A stretch of 64,000 bases of DNA from Streptomyces sp. NBC_01235 (GTDB lineage: Bacteria; Actinomycetota; Actinomycetes; Streptomycetales; Streptomycetaceae), in NCBI RefSeq assembly GCF_035989285.1, contig NZ_CP108513.1:7192001-7256000 (forward strand), written 5' to 3'. The notes below the pieces were generated by a model, which made no database searches, was not told the DNA's origin, and worked only from the letters and a program-made list of their open reading frames with translations. A program made the position numbers and the translations under genes. Positions 9,417 through 18,000 of this stretch are shown one piece after another; the stretch's first letter is position 1, and every line of letters starts with the position of its first letter.

Positions 9417-9869
9417 TCACACAGGCCCGGATCCCCTCAGGAGCCTTGCGTACCGGACGGCAGCCCACGGCCCCCGTTCAACGGCCCGGCGCACTCGGCG
9501 GCCCTGTTCCGATCGGGCAGGCCGACGAGAAGCATTGCGCAATGAACGCAAGGTGCGGCGCACCTGCTGAATGTCGACTGCCGGACGGGTTGCATATCGA
9601 TCATCCATCCGGAAGCGACGCCAGGCGATCGGGCTGAGCGGCCGCGAACCATGACGGGCCCGTCGTGTCGGGGGAGCTGCTGAACGGCGGGGGATCACCC
9701 GCCGCCTGCGCCACCCCCCGCTGGCGCACCTGCCCCGGGGTCCGGCCCGCGCGGGACCGGCCCTGCCGCGCTATCGCCGGGTGCCGACAAATGCCGAGGC
9801 TCGCGCCATGGGCAGCCCAATGGCGATCGGTTACACGCGGCCGATCTCGGCGCACCCCGAACGCCTCAG

Positions 9870-9965
9870 ATGCAGATACGCCGTCGCGGCAGCCACCAGG
9901 CGGTAGAAGCCCTCAGCGGCGTCCGGTGAGACGGGCAGGAGCCCGATGTCGGCGACGACGATCAT
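9870..9965 (-). mobile_element. IS21-family istB (ATPase helper) fragment
   Basis: The stretch 9417-10073 holds no intact gene. Minus-strand translation from 9965 reads MIVVADIGLLPVSPDAAEGF followed by YRLVAAA, which resembles the Walker B region of IstB-like ATPases of IS21 elements (DDIGLLPVxxDAAExLYRLVxAAYE). It then diverges. No istA or terminal repeats were found. The rest of this gap shows nothing recognisable. Confidence 0.48.
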
Positions 9966-10073
9966 TGGCGGGGCGCAGGTACTCGATTCTGCCGAATGCG
10001 TCCACCGCGCGAATACGGACAGTGACTGGGGTCGAGAGACACCGGCACTTAGCGGGAGGCCCGCTCGTGCCCG

Positions 10074-10299
10074 TCATCCTTTGCCCATGCTCTCGAACGC
10101 CAGGCGGGCCTCTTCCGTGCTCCGTGCCAAGGCGGCGGCGACGATCGCCTTCTCGCCCGGGAGGAGTCGGAAGAGGTACGCCTGCGTGACACCGACCCGC
10201 TTCCCAGTCGCCTCGGCAGAGGTGCCGTAGTAGCCCTTGAGCGCGAACTCGCGATCGCAGTGCGCGGATGGCGCTCTCACGTCTCTCCTGCCTGCTCAT
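10074..10299 (-). pseudogene. Truncated, frameshifted TetR regulator
   Basis: The minus strand starts MSRQERRESAI in one frame, then continues in another with REFALKGYYGTSAEATGKR, VGVTQAYLFRLLPGEKAI and a stop after ESMGKG. This is a TetR DNA-binding domain interrupted by a frameshift near 10255, with no ligand-binding domain (about 75 residues instead of about 190). It is divergent from the SDR at 10469 with two AAACCGATCGGTTT sites between, so it may once have regulated that gene. It resembles the broken TetR at 15725-16309 (VCQPYLFGLLPDKKAI). Confidence 0.7.
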
Positions 10300-10399
10300 C
10301 CGGCGCGTGTCGCCATGCCGGCGGGCACCGGTCAGCTCAACCCGAAGCCGGCCGGTGACGCGGCGCGGGATCAGTTCTGTGCTTGAGCTTGCACATTGG

Positions 10400-10447
10400 A
10401 AACCGATCGGTTTACAGTGACGGGCAAGAGGAAACCGATCGGTTTCC
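10400..10447. promoter_or_regulatory. Paired operators AAACCGATCGGTTT
   Basis: Two perfect 14-bp palindromes at 10400-10413 and 10432-10445, 32 bp start to start (about three helical turns). The second extends to an 18-bp perfect palindrome GGAAACCGATCGGTTTCC. They lie 22-69 bp before the ATG of the SDR gene. The same motif precedes three other transcription units in the island. Confidence 0.8.
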
Positions 10448-10468
10448 AGGCGAGTTCGGGAGTGCACG

Positions 10469-11281
10469 ATGACGGCAAATCGGCCAGTGGCCCTCGTGAC
10501 GGGTGCCTCCTCCGGCATCGGCAAGGAAACCGCGCTTGCGCTGGTCGCGGCGGGGTTCGAGGTGGCCGGCACAGGCCGCGACACCTCACGCGTCACCCCG
10601 CTCCAGGGTGTGACGTTCCTCGACCTCGACGTGGTCAGTGACAAGTCGGTCACCACCGTGGTCCAGCAGGTGATCGACCGGTTCGGACGGATCGACGTCC
10701 TGGTCAACAACGCCGGCATCGGCTCGATCGGCGCGGCCGAGGAGACCTCCCTCGCGCAGGCCCAGAGCGTCTTCGACATCAACGTCTTCGGGGTCATGCG
10801 CATGGTGAAGGAGGTCCTGCCGCACATGCGCGCCCAGGGGCGCGGGCGCATCATCAACCTCTCCTCAGTGCAGGGCTTCATCCCCGCCCCCTACATGGCC
10901 GTCTACGGTGCGTCCAAGCACGCGATCGAGGGCTACTCCCAGTCCCTGGACCACGAGGTCCGAAAGTACGGCGTCCGCTCGCTGCTCGTCGAACCCGCCT
11001 ACACCAACACCGGCTTCGAGGCCAACAGCGCCAAGCCCGACACCCCCCTGCAGACCTACGCCGACCAGCGGCACATCTTCGACCGCCTGATGACGGAAGC
11101 GATCAAGGACGGCGACGACCCCACCGTCGTCGCCAAGGCGATCGTCACGGCCGCCACCGACACCAAGCCGAAACTGCGCTACGCCGCCGGCCCCATGGCC
11201 GGACGCGCACGCATGCTCCGCTTCGTTCCCGCCTGGGTCCTGGACAAGCAGATCCGCACGATGAACAAGCTCACCGGCTGA
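10469..11281 (+). CDS. Short-chain dehydrogenase/reductase
   Basis: 270-residue classical SDR: TGASSGIG at 11-18, LDLDV near 50, NNAG near 86, catalytic Ser in NLSSVQGF and the YGASK motif near 150. The Arg in GTGRD after strand 2 suggests NADP(H). The family includes enzymes acting on ketones, sterols and quinone-like substrates; the substrate here is unknown. It is followed 50 bp on by an NTF2-like gene, probably in one transcript, and preceded by two AAACCGATCGGTTT operators, so expression should be controlled by a TetR protein, most simply the one at 15068. Confidence 0.88.
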   Translation: MTANRPVALVTGASSGIGKETALALVAAGFEVAGTGRDTSRVTPLQGVTFLDLDVVSDKSVTTVVQQVIDRFGRIDVLVNNAGIGSIGAAEETSLAQAQSVFDINVFGVMRMVKEVLPHMRAQGRGRIINLSSVQGFIPAPYMAVYGASKHAIEGYSQSLDHEVRKYGVRSLLVEPAYTNTGFEANSAKPDTPLQTYADQRHIFDRLMTEAIKDGDDPTVVAKAIVTAATDTKPKLRYAAGPMAGRARMLRFVPAWVLDKQIRTMNKLTG

Positions 11282-11331
11282 CACCCGCCACCCCACGCAC
11301 CCCATCGCGCCGCCGAAACCGGGAGAGACCC

Positions 11332-11844
11332 ATGTCCGAGACCCTGCACCCCGCCGCCGCTACCGTCGCGAGATGGCGCTCCGCCGAGGAAAACGGTGAC
11401 GTCGACGCCGCGGTCGCCTGCCTGAGCCGGGACGTCGTGCTCAACTCGCCGCTCACCGAGCAGTTCCGCTTCGAGGGATCTGACCAGCTGCGTGACTTCC
11501 TGACCTCGGCGTTCACGGCGGTCAAGGACGTCCGTTACCACACCCAGACCGGCGAGGGCGACACCTACGCGCTGGTCTACCGGGCGCGGGTGGGGTCCCA
11601 GTGGTTCGAGGAGGTGCAGTTGCTGCGGCTCGACGACGAGGCACGGATCAAGGAGATCACGCTCTTCGGGCGTCCGATGCCGGCCCTCACCGCCCTGATG
11701 ACGACTCTGGGGCCGGAGCTCGCCCGCCAACAGGGCCGCCGGGGCCTCGCGGCACTCATGCGCGCCAGCACCATACCCATCCACGCGATGGTCACCTTCG
11801 GGGACCGCAGCATGGTCGCGAAGACCCAGCCGGCAGCCCGGTAG
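11332..11844 (+). CDS. NTF2/SnoaL-like protein
   Basis: 170 residues. An NTF2-like cone-fold domain spans about 10-120: an N-terminal helix with RWRSAEENGDVDAAVACLS, then the DVVLNSPL strand and a sheet ending in DDEARIKEITLFGRP. Members bind or isomerise small hydrophobic molecules; no catalytic residue can be assigned here. The start ATG follows GGGAGAGACC. It lies 50 bp behind the SDR gene in the same direction and probably shares its operator-controlled promoter. Confidence 0.75.
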   Translation: MSETLHPAAATVARWRSAEENGDVDAAVACLSRDVVLNSPLTEQFRFEGSDQLRDFLTSAFTAVKDVRYHTQTGEGDTYALVYRARVGSQWFEEVQLLRLDDEARIKEITLFGRPMPALTALMTTLGPELARQQGRRGLAALMRASTIPIHAMVTFGDRSMVAKTQPAAR

Positions 11845-11850
11845 ACCTGA

Positions 11851-11985
11851 GAGCACCAGGTCCACTGGCCGTTTGCCTCGTTCCCCTTCCAGGAGTTGGC
11901 GGCAGCCGCGGGCGATGTCCCCGGCGGACAGCTTCAGGTCGCAGGAACGCACGAGGTACCTGCAGTCCAGGTGGGCTCCGGCTCG
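11851..11985 (-). mobile_element. IS1634-like transposase fragment
   Basis: Minus-strand translation of this gap gives YLVRSCDLKLSAGDIARGCR followed by QLLEGERGK. It resembles the conserved YVLRTSDxxLSAEDVAxGYKQLLEVERGWR segment of IS4/IS1634-type transposases. Only about 40 codons remain. The following 12000-12140 stretch holds no gene; a short plus-strand string SRERLLEA is reminiscent of a TetR N-terminus. Confidence 0.5.
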
Positions 11986-12140
11986 CCCTGACCACACGGG
12001 CGAAGCCGACTCCCGAGAGCGGCTGCTGGAGGCACCGTCCTCCACCGGCCACGGCAAAGTCCGGCCAATCCCCCCAGGCGCCGAGGTGATGCGGCAACTC
12101 GCCGCGTTTCCGGCAACTTGATCCAGCAGGAGACGCTCCC

Positions 12141-13272
12141 ATGAAGCGACGTACGTTCCTTACGGCGACCACCGCGTCGCTGGCCGCCACCCCACTCGCC
12201 GTCCCCGCCTACGCCTCCGCCTCCCCCTCCGGTTCAACAGCCGGTCACTACGAGGTCGTTGCCCGCTTCTGGGGCGCGATGCCGACGGGTGTCACCGTCT
12301 CGCGCCGCGGCCGGGTGTTCGTCAACTTTCCCAGTCGCCGAACTGCGCGGCGGGAAGCCGGTGGCCTACCCCGACGCCGAGGTGAACCTTCAGGACGCCT
12401 CCGACCTGGCCGGGCACTTCCAGTCGGTGCAGAGCGTCGTCGTCGACCCGGCCGACCGGCTGTGGATCCTCGACACCGGAAGCCCGGGGTTCGCCGGGTC
12501 CTCCTACGGCGGTCCCAAGCTCGTGGCGGTCGACCTGCGCACCGACCGGATCGTACGGAAGATCCTCTTCCCGCCCGAGGTGGTGCCGGCGAACAGCTAC
12601 CCCAACGACGTGCGCTTCGACCTTCGGCGCGGCGCCGAGGGCATGGCCTTCATCACCGACTCGGGCGGCTCCAACGGCATCATCGTGGTCGACCTCGCCA
12701 CGGGCCGCTCCTGGCGGCGACTGACCGGGCATCCCTCGGCGCTCCCGGACGCGCAGTTCCTTCCGGTCATCGAGGGCGAGCCCTTCATGGTCCGCCCCGC
12801 GGGCGGCGAGCCCACGTACTACGAGACCGGCTCCGACGGCATCGCCCTCAGCGCCGACGGCACGCGCCTCTACTACTGCCCGCTGTCCAGCCGCCGCCTG
12901 CACAGCGTGTCCACCGACGCCCTCGCCGACCCGGACGCCACGGACGCCGAGGTGGCGGCGACGGTTGAGGACCTGGGGTTCAAGCCGATGGCCGACGGCC
13001 TGGAGAGCGACGACAAGGGGCGGCTCTACGGCGGCGACCTGGAACACAACGCGATCTGGCGCAGGAGCCCGAACGGCACCTACCGCACCCTCGCCCAGGG
13101 GCGCGATCTGCTCTGGGTCGACACCCTGTCCGTCGCCTCGGACCGGCACCTGTACGCCATCGCCAACCAGCTCAACCGGCTGTCGCCCTTCCACGAGGGC
13201 AAGGATCTGCGCCGCAAGCCCTATCTCCTGGTCCGCCTGCCGATCGACGCCGGGCCGGTCAGGCTCATGTGA
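12141..13272 (+). pseudogene. MRJP/SMP-30-like secreted protein, frameshifted
   Basis: The first frame opens MKRRTFLTATTASLAATPLA, a Tat-type signal peptide, and runs to GRVFVNFP at about 12330. The reading then moves to another frame at VAELRGGKPVAYPDAEVN and continues to SPFHEGKDLRRKPYLLVRLP at 13272. Combined, it looks like a major royal jelly / yellow family beta-propeller (PF03022) of about 370 residues. The family usually has several residues (of the type RWGDPVPFT) between these motifs, so a small deletion that is not a multiple of three probably caused the shift. An assembly error cannot be excluded. The ATG has CAGGAGACG upstream. A function in binding or hydrolysing a small molecule would be lost. 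Confidence 0.72.
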
Positions 13273-13386
13273 ACGACCGTCAGCAGATCGACGTCCGCCG
13301 CCTGTCCCACCCCTTGGCGACGACATCCGGTCCGGGTTCGGTCGCCGCTTTGCGCACACGGGCAGGCTCCTCGGCTTGAAATGTGG

Positions 13387-13426
13387 AAACCGATCGGTTT
13401 ACGATGGCAGTGAAACCGACCGGTTT
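13387..13426. promoter_or_regulatory. Paired operators upstream of DUF3533-like gene
   Basis: AAACCGATCGGTTT at 13387-13400 and the one-base variant AAACCGACCGGTTT at 13413-13426, 26 bp start to start. They lie 160-200 bp before the membrane protein at 13587. No gene is seen in 13273-13586 apart from these sites. Confidence 0.78.
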
Positions 13427-13586
13427 CATTGGCGCGGAGTCCGGGCGGGGCGCTGAATCCGTACCTCCGGTCCCGGCCGCGGCGGTGTGTGCCGAGATCG
13501 AACGTTCCGAGGGTCGCCGCTCCGCAGCGAAGCTGTCCGGCCGTCTCCGGATGCGAGTGTGTTGACCGAGACCGGAGTAATGAGCC

Positions 13587-14885
13587 ATGAGTGGGATTCC
13601 CCCCTTCCGCGTACTGCGCGCCAAACCCCTGTGGATCGCCAACGGCGTCATCACAGGCGTCCTCGCGCTGCTGTTCACCGTGTTCTACGTCGGCGCCAAC
13701 ATCGATCCCGTGGACCACATGAAGAATCTGCCCGTCGGTCTGGTCAACGCCGACAAGGGCGCTGCTGTCGGTGGCAAGCAGGTGAACCTGGGGGCACAGA
13801 TCTCCGAGTCGATCACGAAGTCCACCGTGAGCGGAGACAAGATCGACTGGAAGGTGATGGACGAGAAGGAGATGAAGGAGGAACTCGGCAAGGGCAAGCT
13901 GTTCGGCGCGCTCGTCGTTCCCGCCGACTTCACCTCCGCCACCACCGCACTCACCGGCACCGCGACCGCCGGGGCCCCGACCCGTCCGACGCTGACGGTG
14001 CTGACCGACCAGTCCGCCGGCAGCGTGGGATCCAGCCTGGCCCGTACGGCAACAACGCAGGCGGCCGAGAACGCCTCGCTCCAGGTGGGCAAGGAGCTCA
14101 CGTCCCAGGGCAGGACCGGGCAGGCGAAGCTGCCCGCCGCGGCACGCCTCCTCCTGGCCGATCCGGCCGCCATCACGGTCAAGGACGGCCATCCCCTCGA
14201 CTCACACAGCGGCCTGGGCCTGACGGCGTTCTACTACGCGCTGGTCCTGGTGGTCTGCGGCATGCTCTCCGCCAACGTCATCAGCGGCCAGGTGGACCAC
14301 GCCCTCGGCTACACCCACAACGACATGGGCCCGCTGCGCCTGCACCGCCCGCTGATCCGGACCACCCGAGCGCAGACCCTCGCCATCAGCAGCACCCTCA
14401 TGGCCGGCCTGTCCCTGCTGATGGGCACGCTGGTCATGGCGGGCGCGGTCGGCCTCATGGGCATGGACGCCTCCCACCTGCCCCTGCTGTGGCTGTACTC
14501 GGTGTGCGCCATCGCGGTCTCCGGGATCGGTGCGCTCACCCTGCTCGCCGTGTTCGGTACGCCCGGCATGCTGGTGGTCACGCTGGTCTTCATCGGGATG
14601 GCGGTGCCGACGGCGGGCGCCACCACGCCGATTCAGGCACTGCCCGGCTTCTACCGCTTCCTGGCGGAGTTCGAGCCGCTGCGGCAGATCACCGGCGGCA
14701 TCCGCTCGATCCTCTACTACGACGCCCAGGCCGACGCCGGCCTGACCCGGGGCTGGATCATGATGGCCGTCGGCCTCGCGGCAGCCGTCCTCTTCGGCTT
14801 CGGCATGACCAGCTGGTACGACCACAAGGGGCTGCACCGCATCCCCGCCGAGACGGAGCCCGAGAAGACCGCCGCCCCGGCGTAG
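13587..14885 (+). CDS. DUF3533/YhgE-Pip-like membrane protein
   Basis: 432 residues with the architecture of ABC-2-like membrane proteins: one N-terminal membrane segment (about 17-40), a long extracytoplasmic region (LPVGLVNADKGAAVGGKQVN, then a Ser/Thr/Ala-rich part), and about five C-terminal segments from about 210 to 415. This pattern fits DUF3533/SNG1 and YhgE/Pip proteins linked to solvent or drug tolerance and export. No ATPase partner is nearby. Two AAACCGATCGGTTT-type operators precede it and the TetR at 15068 follows in the same direction, an arrangement typical of a TetR-controlled efflux gene. The substrate is unknown. Confidence 0.75.
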   Translation: MSGIPPFRVLRAKPLWIANGVITGVLALLFTVFYVGANIDPVDHMKNLPVGLVNADKGAAVGGKQVNLGAQISESITKSTVSGDKIDWKVMDEKEMKEELGKGKLFGALVVPADFTSATTALTGTATAGAPTRPTLTVLTDQSAGSVGSSLARTATTQAAENASLQVGKELTSQGRTGQAKLPAAARLLLADPAAITVKDGHPLDSHSGLGLTAFYYALVLVVCGMLSANVISGQVDHALGYTHNDMGPLRLHRPLIRTTRAQTLAISSTLMAGLSLLMGTLVMAGAVGLMGMDASHLPLLWLYSVCAIAVSGIGALTLLAVFGTPGMLVVTLVFIGMAVPTAGATTPIQALPGFYRFLAEFEPLRQITGGIRSILYYDAQADAGLTRGWIMMAVGLAAAVLFGFGMTSWYDHKGLHRIPAETEPEKTAAPA

Positions 14886-15021
14886 CGGAAGGCGGCTCAC
14901 CCAAGAGAGGCGCGTGCACCAGCAGGGCTCGGCGGCGGTCTCTCCCCCAAGGCTGTCGCCGAGCCTCCGAGGGGCCTTCAGACGTCCGCCTGGCGGCGGG
15001 CGTCTCCCCGGCACCGCATGG

Positions 15022-15035
15022 AAACCGATCGGTTT
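15022..15035. promoter_or_regulatory. Operator AAACCGATCGGTTT before tetR
   Basis: A single perfect 14-bp palindrome 33 bp before the ATG of the TetR gene at 15068. This position would allow autorepression and makes that TetR the best candidate to read the motif at all four loci. Confidence 0.8.
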
Positions 15036-15067
15036 CTATTTCGTCCGATTCGAGTTAACCTCGCGGT

Positions 15068-15637
15068 ATGACTACCGAAGTGAAGCAAAGCCCCCGGGAG
15101 CGGCTGCTGGAGGCAGCAGCCACGCTCACCTACCGCGACGGCGTCGGTATCGGCGTCGAGGCGCTGTGCAAGGCGGCGGGGGTGTCGAAGCGCTCCATGT
15201 ACCAGCTGTTCGAGAGCAAGGATGAACTGCTGGCGGCGAGCCTGAAGGAGCGTGCCGCTGCCTTCGTGGCGAGCCTCCTGCCCCCGGCGGATGATGGCCG
15301 TTCCCCCCGCGAGCGGATCCTGTACGTCTTCGAGCGGGTGGAGTCGCAGGCGGGTGCGCCCGACTTCCAAGGCTGTCGGTACCTGGCTGTGCAGATCGAG
15401 CTCAAGGATCAGGCCCACCCCGCGAGCCGGGTGGCCCACCAGATCAAAGCGAACCTGACGGCCTTTTTCCGTTCCGAGGCCGAACGGGGTGGGGCGAGTA
15501 ACCCCGACCTGCTGGCCCGGCAGCTCATCCTGGTCTTCGACGGCGCCAGCGCCCGCGCGGGGATCGGCGCCGACAATCTGACCGGGCTCGTCGCGCCCAC
15601 TGTGACCACCCTGCTCGATGCGGCAGACATGCACTGA
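15068..15637 (+). CDS. TetR-family regulator, likely reader of AAACCGATCGGTTT
   Basis: 189 residues. The HTH is about 9-55: RERLLEAAATLTYRDGVGIG, then VEALCKAAGVSKRSMYQLFE, followed by a helical ligand domain with a conserved GCRYLAVQIEL segment near 100. The sequence is intact, in contrast with the two broken TetR genes on either side in the island. It follows one operator copy directly, and the same 14-mer precedes the SDRs at 10469 and 16524 and the membrane protein at 13587. It is probably the master repressor of this half of the island, releasing its targets when it binds a small hydrophobic ligand. Confidence 0.88.
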   Translation: MTTEVKQSPRERLLEAAATLTYRDGVGIGVEALCKAAGVSKRSMYQLFESKDELLAASLKERAAAFVASLLPPADDGRSPRERILYVFERVESQAGAPDFQGCRYLAVQIELKDQAHPASRVAHQIKANLTAFFRSEAERGGASNPDLLARQLILVFDGASARAGIGADNLTGLVAPTVTTLLDAADMH

Positions 15638-15724
15638 TCCACCCCGTCTTCGAGCGGGATCGGCGACCGAAGCGCTCTTTCGGGTTGATGCCCGTCTCCG
15701 GCAGCCGGAGCAGCGCCTATGGCC

Positions 15725-16309
15725 TCACGCCCCTGTTTGCCGGCAATCGGAGGGGAGCCCGATGGCCGTCAGAGTGTTGCCGAGCATGCCGCAAGCAAAG
15801 AAACTTGCGCTCTCGTGGACATCGGCACCCAGCGACAGGTGCACGGTTTCCCACAGTCTCATCCAGCCGGCCCGGACGAGCTCGCCCGTCTGGTCATCGT
15901 CCTTTGCCTCAGCGGCCGCGACGACGGCGTATCCCTGCATCTGCATCAGGAGCGTTTCGGGGAGTGCCGAGATCAGCTGCGCGTACGCGTCCTCCATGGC
16001 GCCCAGGGCCTGCTCGCTGCCCTCCACCCCGTCGGTCGGCCGCTCGAAAGCCAGGCGGGTGTCTTCCATGCTCCGCACCGCAGCGGCGACGAAGATCGCC
16101 TTCTTGTCCGGGAGCAGCCCGAAGAGGTACGGCTGGCAGACAGGAGCCCGGCTCATGGCGGTCGGCCGCCACAAACGGCGCTCCGACCCACCTTGGGCGA
16201 GACGCCGCAGCCGCCGCGCGGCCCGATCGGCCTCGGCATCCAGACGGCGCCACTCCTCACGTCCCCCCGCTGACCTCCGTCTGACGCCCAGCCAGGCCAC
16301 GTCGATCAC
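15725..16309 (-). pseudogene. TetR regulator with degraded DNA-binding domain
   Basis: The C-terminal 135 residues read as a normal TetR ligand domain starting at VCQPYLFGLLPDKKAIFVAA and ending in GMLGNTLTAIGLPSD. The N-terminal 60 residues are an Arg/Ala-rich, non-HTH translation (DAEADRAARRLRRLAQGGS and so on), as expected if a frameshift destroyed helices 1-2. A DNA-binding role is therefore unlikely. It resembles the TetR fragment at 10074-10299, suggesting two paralogues that have both decayed. It sits between the intact TetR gene and the SDR at 16524. Confidence 0.6.
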
Positions 16310-16466
16310 TGTCGGTGGGCTCGCGGCTTCACCGGCCTGCGGCGGGCGAGTGCGGACGTCGCCGATGGACGCGAGGCCGGCCAGCCCCTGAAGCCTGAGC
16401 GCCGCCCGACTCCACTTCGACCCGGCGTGCCGTAGTCACCCGGTGCTCAACCCGACTTGCATGACG

Positions 16467-16503
16467 AAACCGATCGGTTTACGGTGATGAAACTGATCGG
16501 TTT
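16467..16503. promoter_or_regulatory. Paired operators upstream of SDR
   Basis: AAACCGATCGGTTT at 16467-16480 and AAACTGATCGGTTT (one mismatch) at 16490-16503, 23 bp start to start. The second ends 20 bp before the SDR start, overlapping the likely promoter. Confidence 0.8.
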
Positions 16504-16523
16504 TCATCTTCGTGGAGGTAGTC

Positions 16524-17225
16524 ATGACAGCAATCAAGGGCGCCAGCGTCTTCGTCACCGGAGGCAGCCGGGGCATCGGCAAGATGCTGGTCGAGGAGCT
16601 CTATGCGCGCGGGGCCGGCAAGGTCTACGCCACGGCCCGTGACCCGCGCACGGTGACACACCCCGATGCCGTTCCGCTGGCGCTCGAGGCCACCGACCCG
16701 GCATCCGTGGCAGCCGCCGCCGAGCGGGCCCAGGACGTCACCATCCTGATCAACAACGCCGGGGCCTCCGTCCGCGCTTCGTACCTCAACTCCCCGATGG
16801 AGGACGTGCGCCGGGATCTGGAGACGAACTTCTACGGGCCGCTGCTGGTCACCCGGGCCTTCGTGCCGATCATCGAGCGCAACGGCGGGGGCCACATCCT
16901 CAACGCCCACTCCGCTCTGTCCTGGCTGGCCGACGGCACCCCCTACGGCGCCTCCAAGGCCGCTTTGTGGTCGCAGACCAACTCCCTGCGCCTGGAGCTG
17001 CGGCCGCGCGGCATCGCGGTGACAGGGCTCCACATGGCCTATGTGGACACCGACATGACGTCAGGTGTCGACGCGCCGAAGGCCCACCCCCGCGACATCG
17101 CCGTGGCCGCACTCGACGGCATCGAGGCGGGAGCGCACGAGGTGCTGGCCGACGACACCACCCGCTGGGTCAAGTCGCAGCTGTCCGCCGACCTGGAAGC
17201 CATGTACGCCCAGCTGACGAAGTAG
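16524..17225 (+). CDS. Short-chain dehydrogenase/reductase
   Basis: 233-residue SDR: TGGSRGIG near 13-20, NNAG near 82, the expected Ser in NAHSALSW and the YGASK motif near 145. A basic residue in TARD after strand 2 suggests NADP(H). It was started at the ATG at 16524 because GGAGG lies 5 nt upstream; an earlier in-frame start at 16512 would place that ribosome site inside the gene. Two operators of the AAACCGATCGGTTT type overlap its promoter region. It differs clearly from the SDRs at 7710 and 10469, so it is not a recent duplicate. Confidence 0.88.
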   Translation: MTAIKGASVFVTGGSRGIGKMLVEELYARGAGKVYATARDPRTVTHPDAVPLALEATDPASVAAAAERAQDVTILINNAGASVRASYLNSPMEDVRRDLETNFYGPLLVTRAFVPIIERNGGGHILNAHSALSWLADGTPYGASKAALWSQTNSLRLELRPRGIAVTGLHMAYVDTDMTSGVDAPKAHPRDIAVAALDGIEAGAHEVLADDTTRWVKSQLSADLEAMYAQLTK

Positions 17226-17282
17226 TAGCACGCACCTACGCATTTACGCACTTGGGCACTTGGGCACTTCAAGGAGATCCGC

Positions 17283-17765
17283 GTGGCCTTCCGCCGCCTC
17301 CTGGTCGGGGCCTCCGGCGACAACCCGCTCGGCAGGGAGCCCCGCCCGGTTACCCGACGGTTTGGGCCTCCTGGACACCATGCCGGATTCGCCCGTCCTC
17401 CCGGCCTGGCTGACGGAGGACGACATTCCGGCGTACGTCGAGGACTTCGCCCTGCACGGCGAGCCGGCGTTCATCGGAGCCTTCAACTGGTACCGGAACA
17501 TCGAACTGCTCGCTGCCTTCGGGGGCGCGGGATCGACGTCCCTGCGCTGTACATGGTGGGGTGGGGGACCGCGACATGGTCACCGCCCTGCGTAGCCCGG
17601 GCGGGAGCAACCCGCTGAGCGCCGTAGCGCGACTGTACGGCCCGGTGGTACTGCCGGCCTGTGGCGACTGGACACAACAGGAACGTCCCGCCGAGGTCAA
17701 CGCCGCATTCTCGACCTCCTCGCCCGCATCGACGGCCCGGCACCACGATGACACTCCGCAGAATC
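17283..17765 (+). pseudogene. Epoxide hydrolase C-terminal remnant (several frameshifts)
   Basis: From GTG at 17283 the frame reads VAFRRLLVGASGDNPLG; another frame then gives LPAWLTEDDIPAYVEDFALH and GEPAFIGAFNWYRNIELLAA; a third gives GIDVPALYMVG; and from about 17566 DRDMVTAL to LPACGDWTQQERPAEVN. Strung together these are the C-terminal half of an epoxide hydrolase-type alpha/beta hydrolase, with His expected where GDW stands. The N-terminal half with the nucleophile is absent. At least three frame changes make it non-functional. From 17766 to 18000 nothing firm is recognised. Confidence 0.68.
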
Positions 17766-18000
17766 CGCCTGGCCGACACCCTCCGGACAGAGCAGGGGCT
17801 GCGGCCCACGCGCACGTGGCCGCCAACCTCGACCGCTTCGCTTTCACTGACGGGTTCGCCATGTTCAAGAACGGCTTCCAGCGGACCGCCGTACCCACGC
17901 ACGGCCCTGCTTGCACCCCAAGCCTCCCATGACGGTCACCGACCGCCTCCTGGGCTTTCCGCACCGCTGATTCACCCCAACCAGACAGAGGACACGCTGA

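Noticed and set aside
11990..12110. SRERLLEAP string as a further TetR remnant
   Set aside because: Only about eight residues resemble a TetR N-terminus; nothing after it supports the family.
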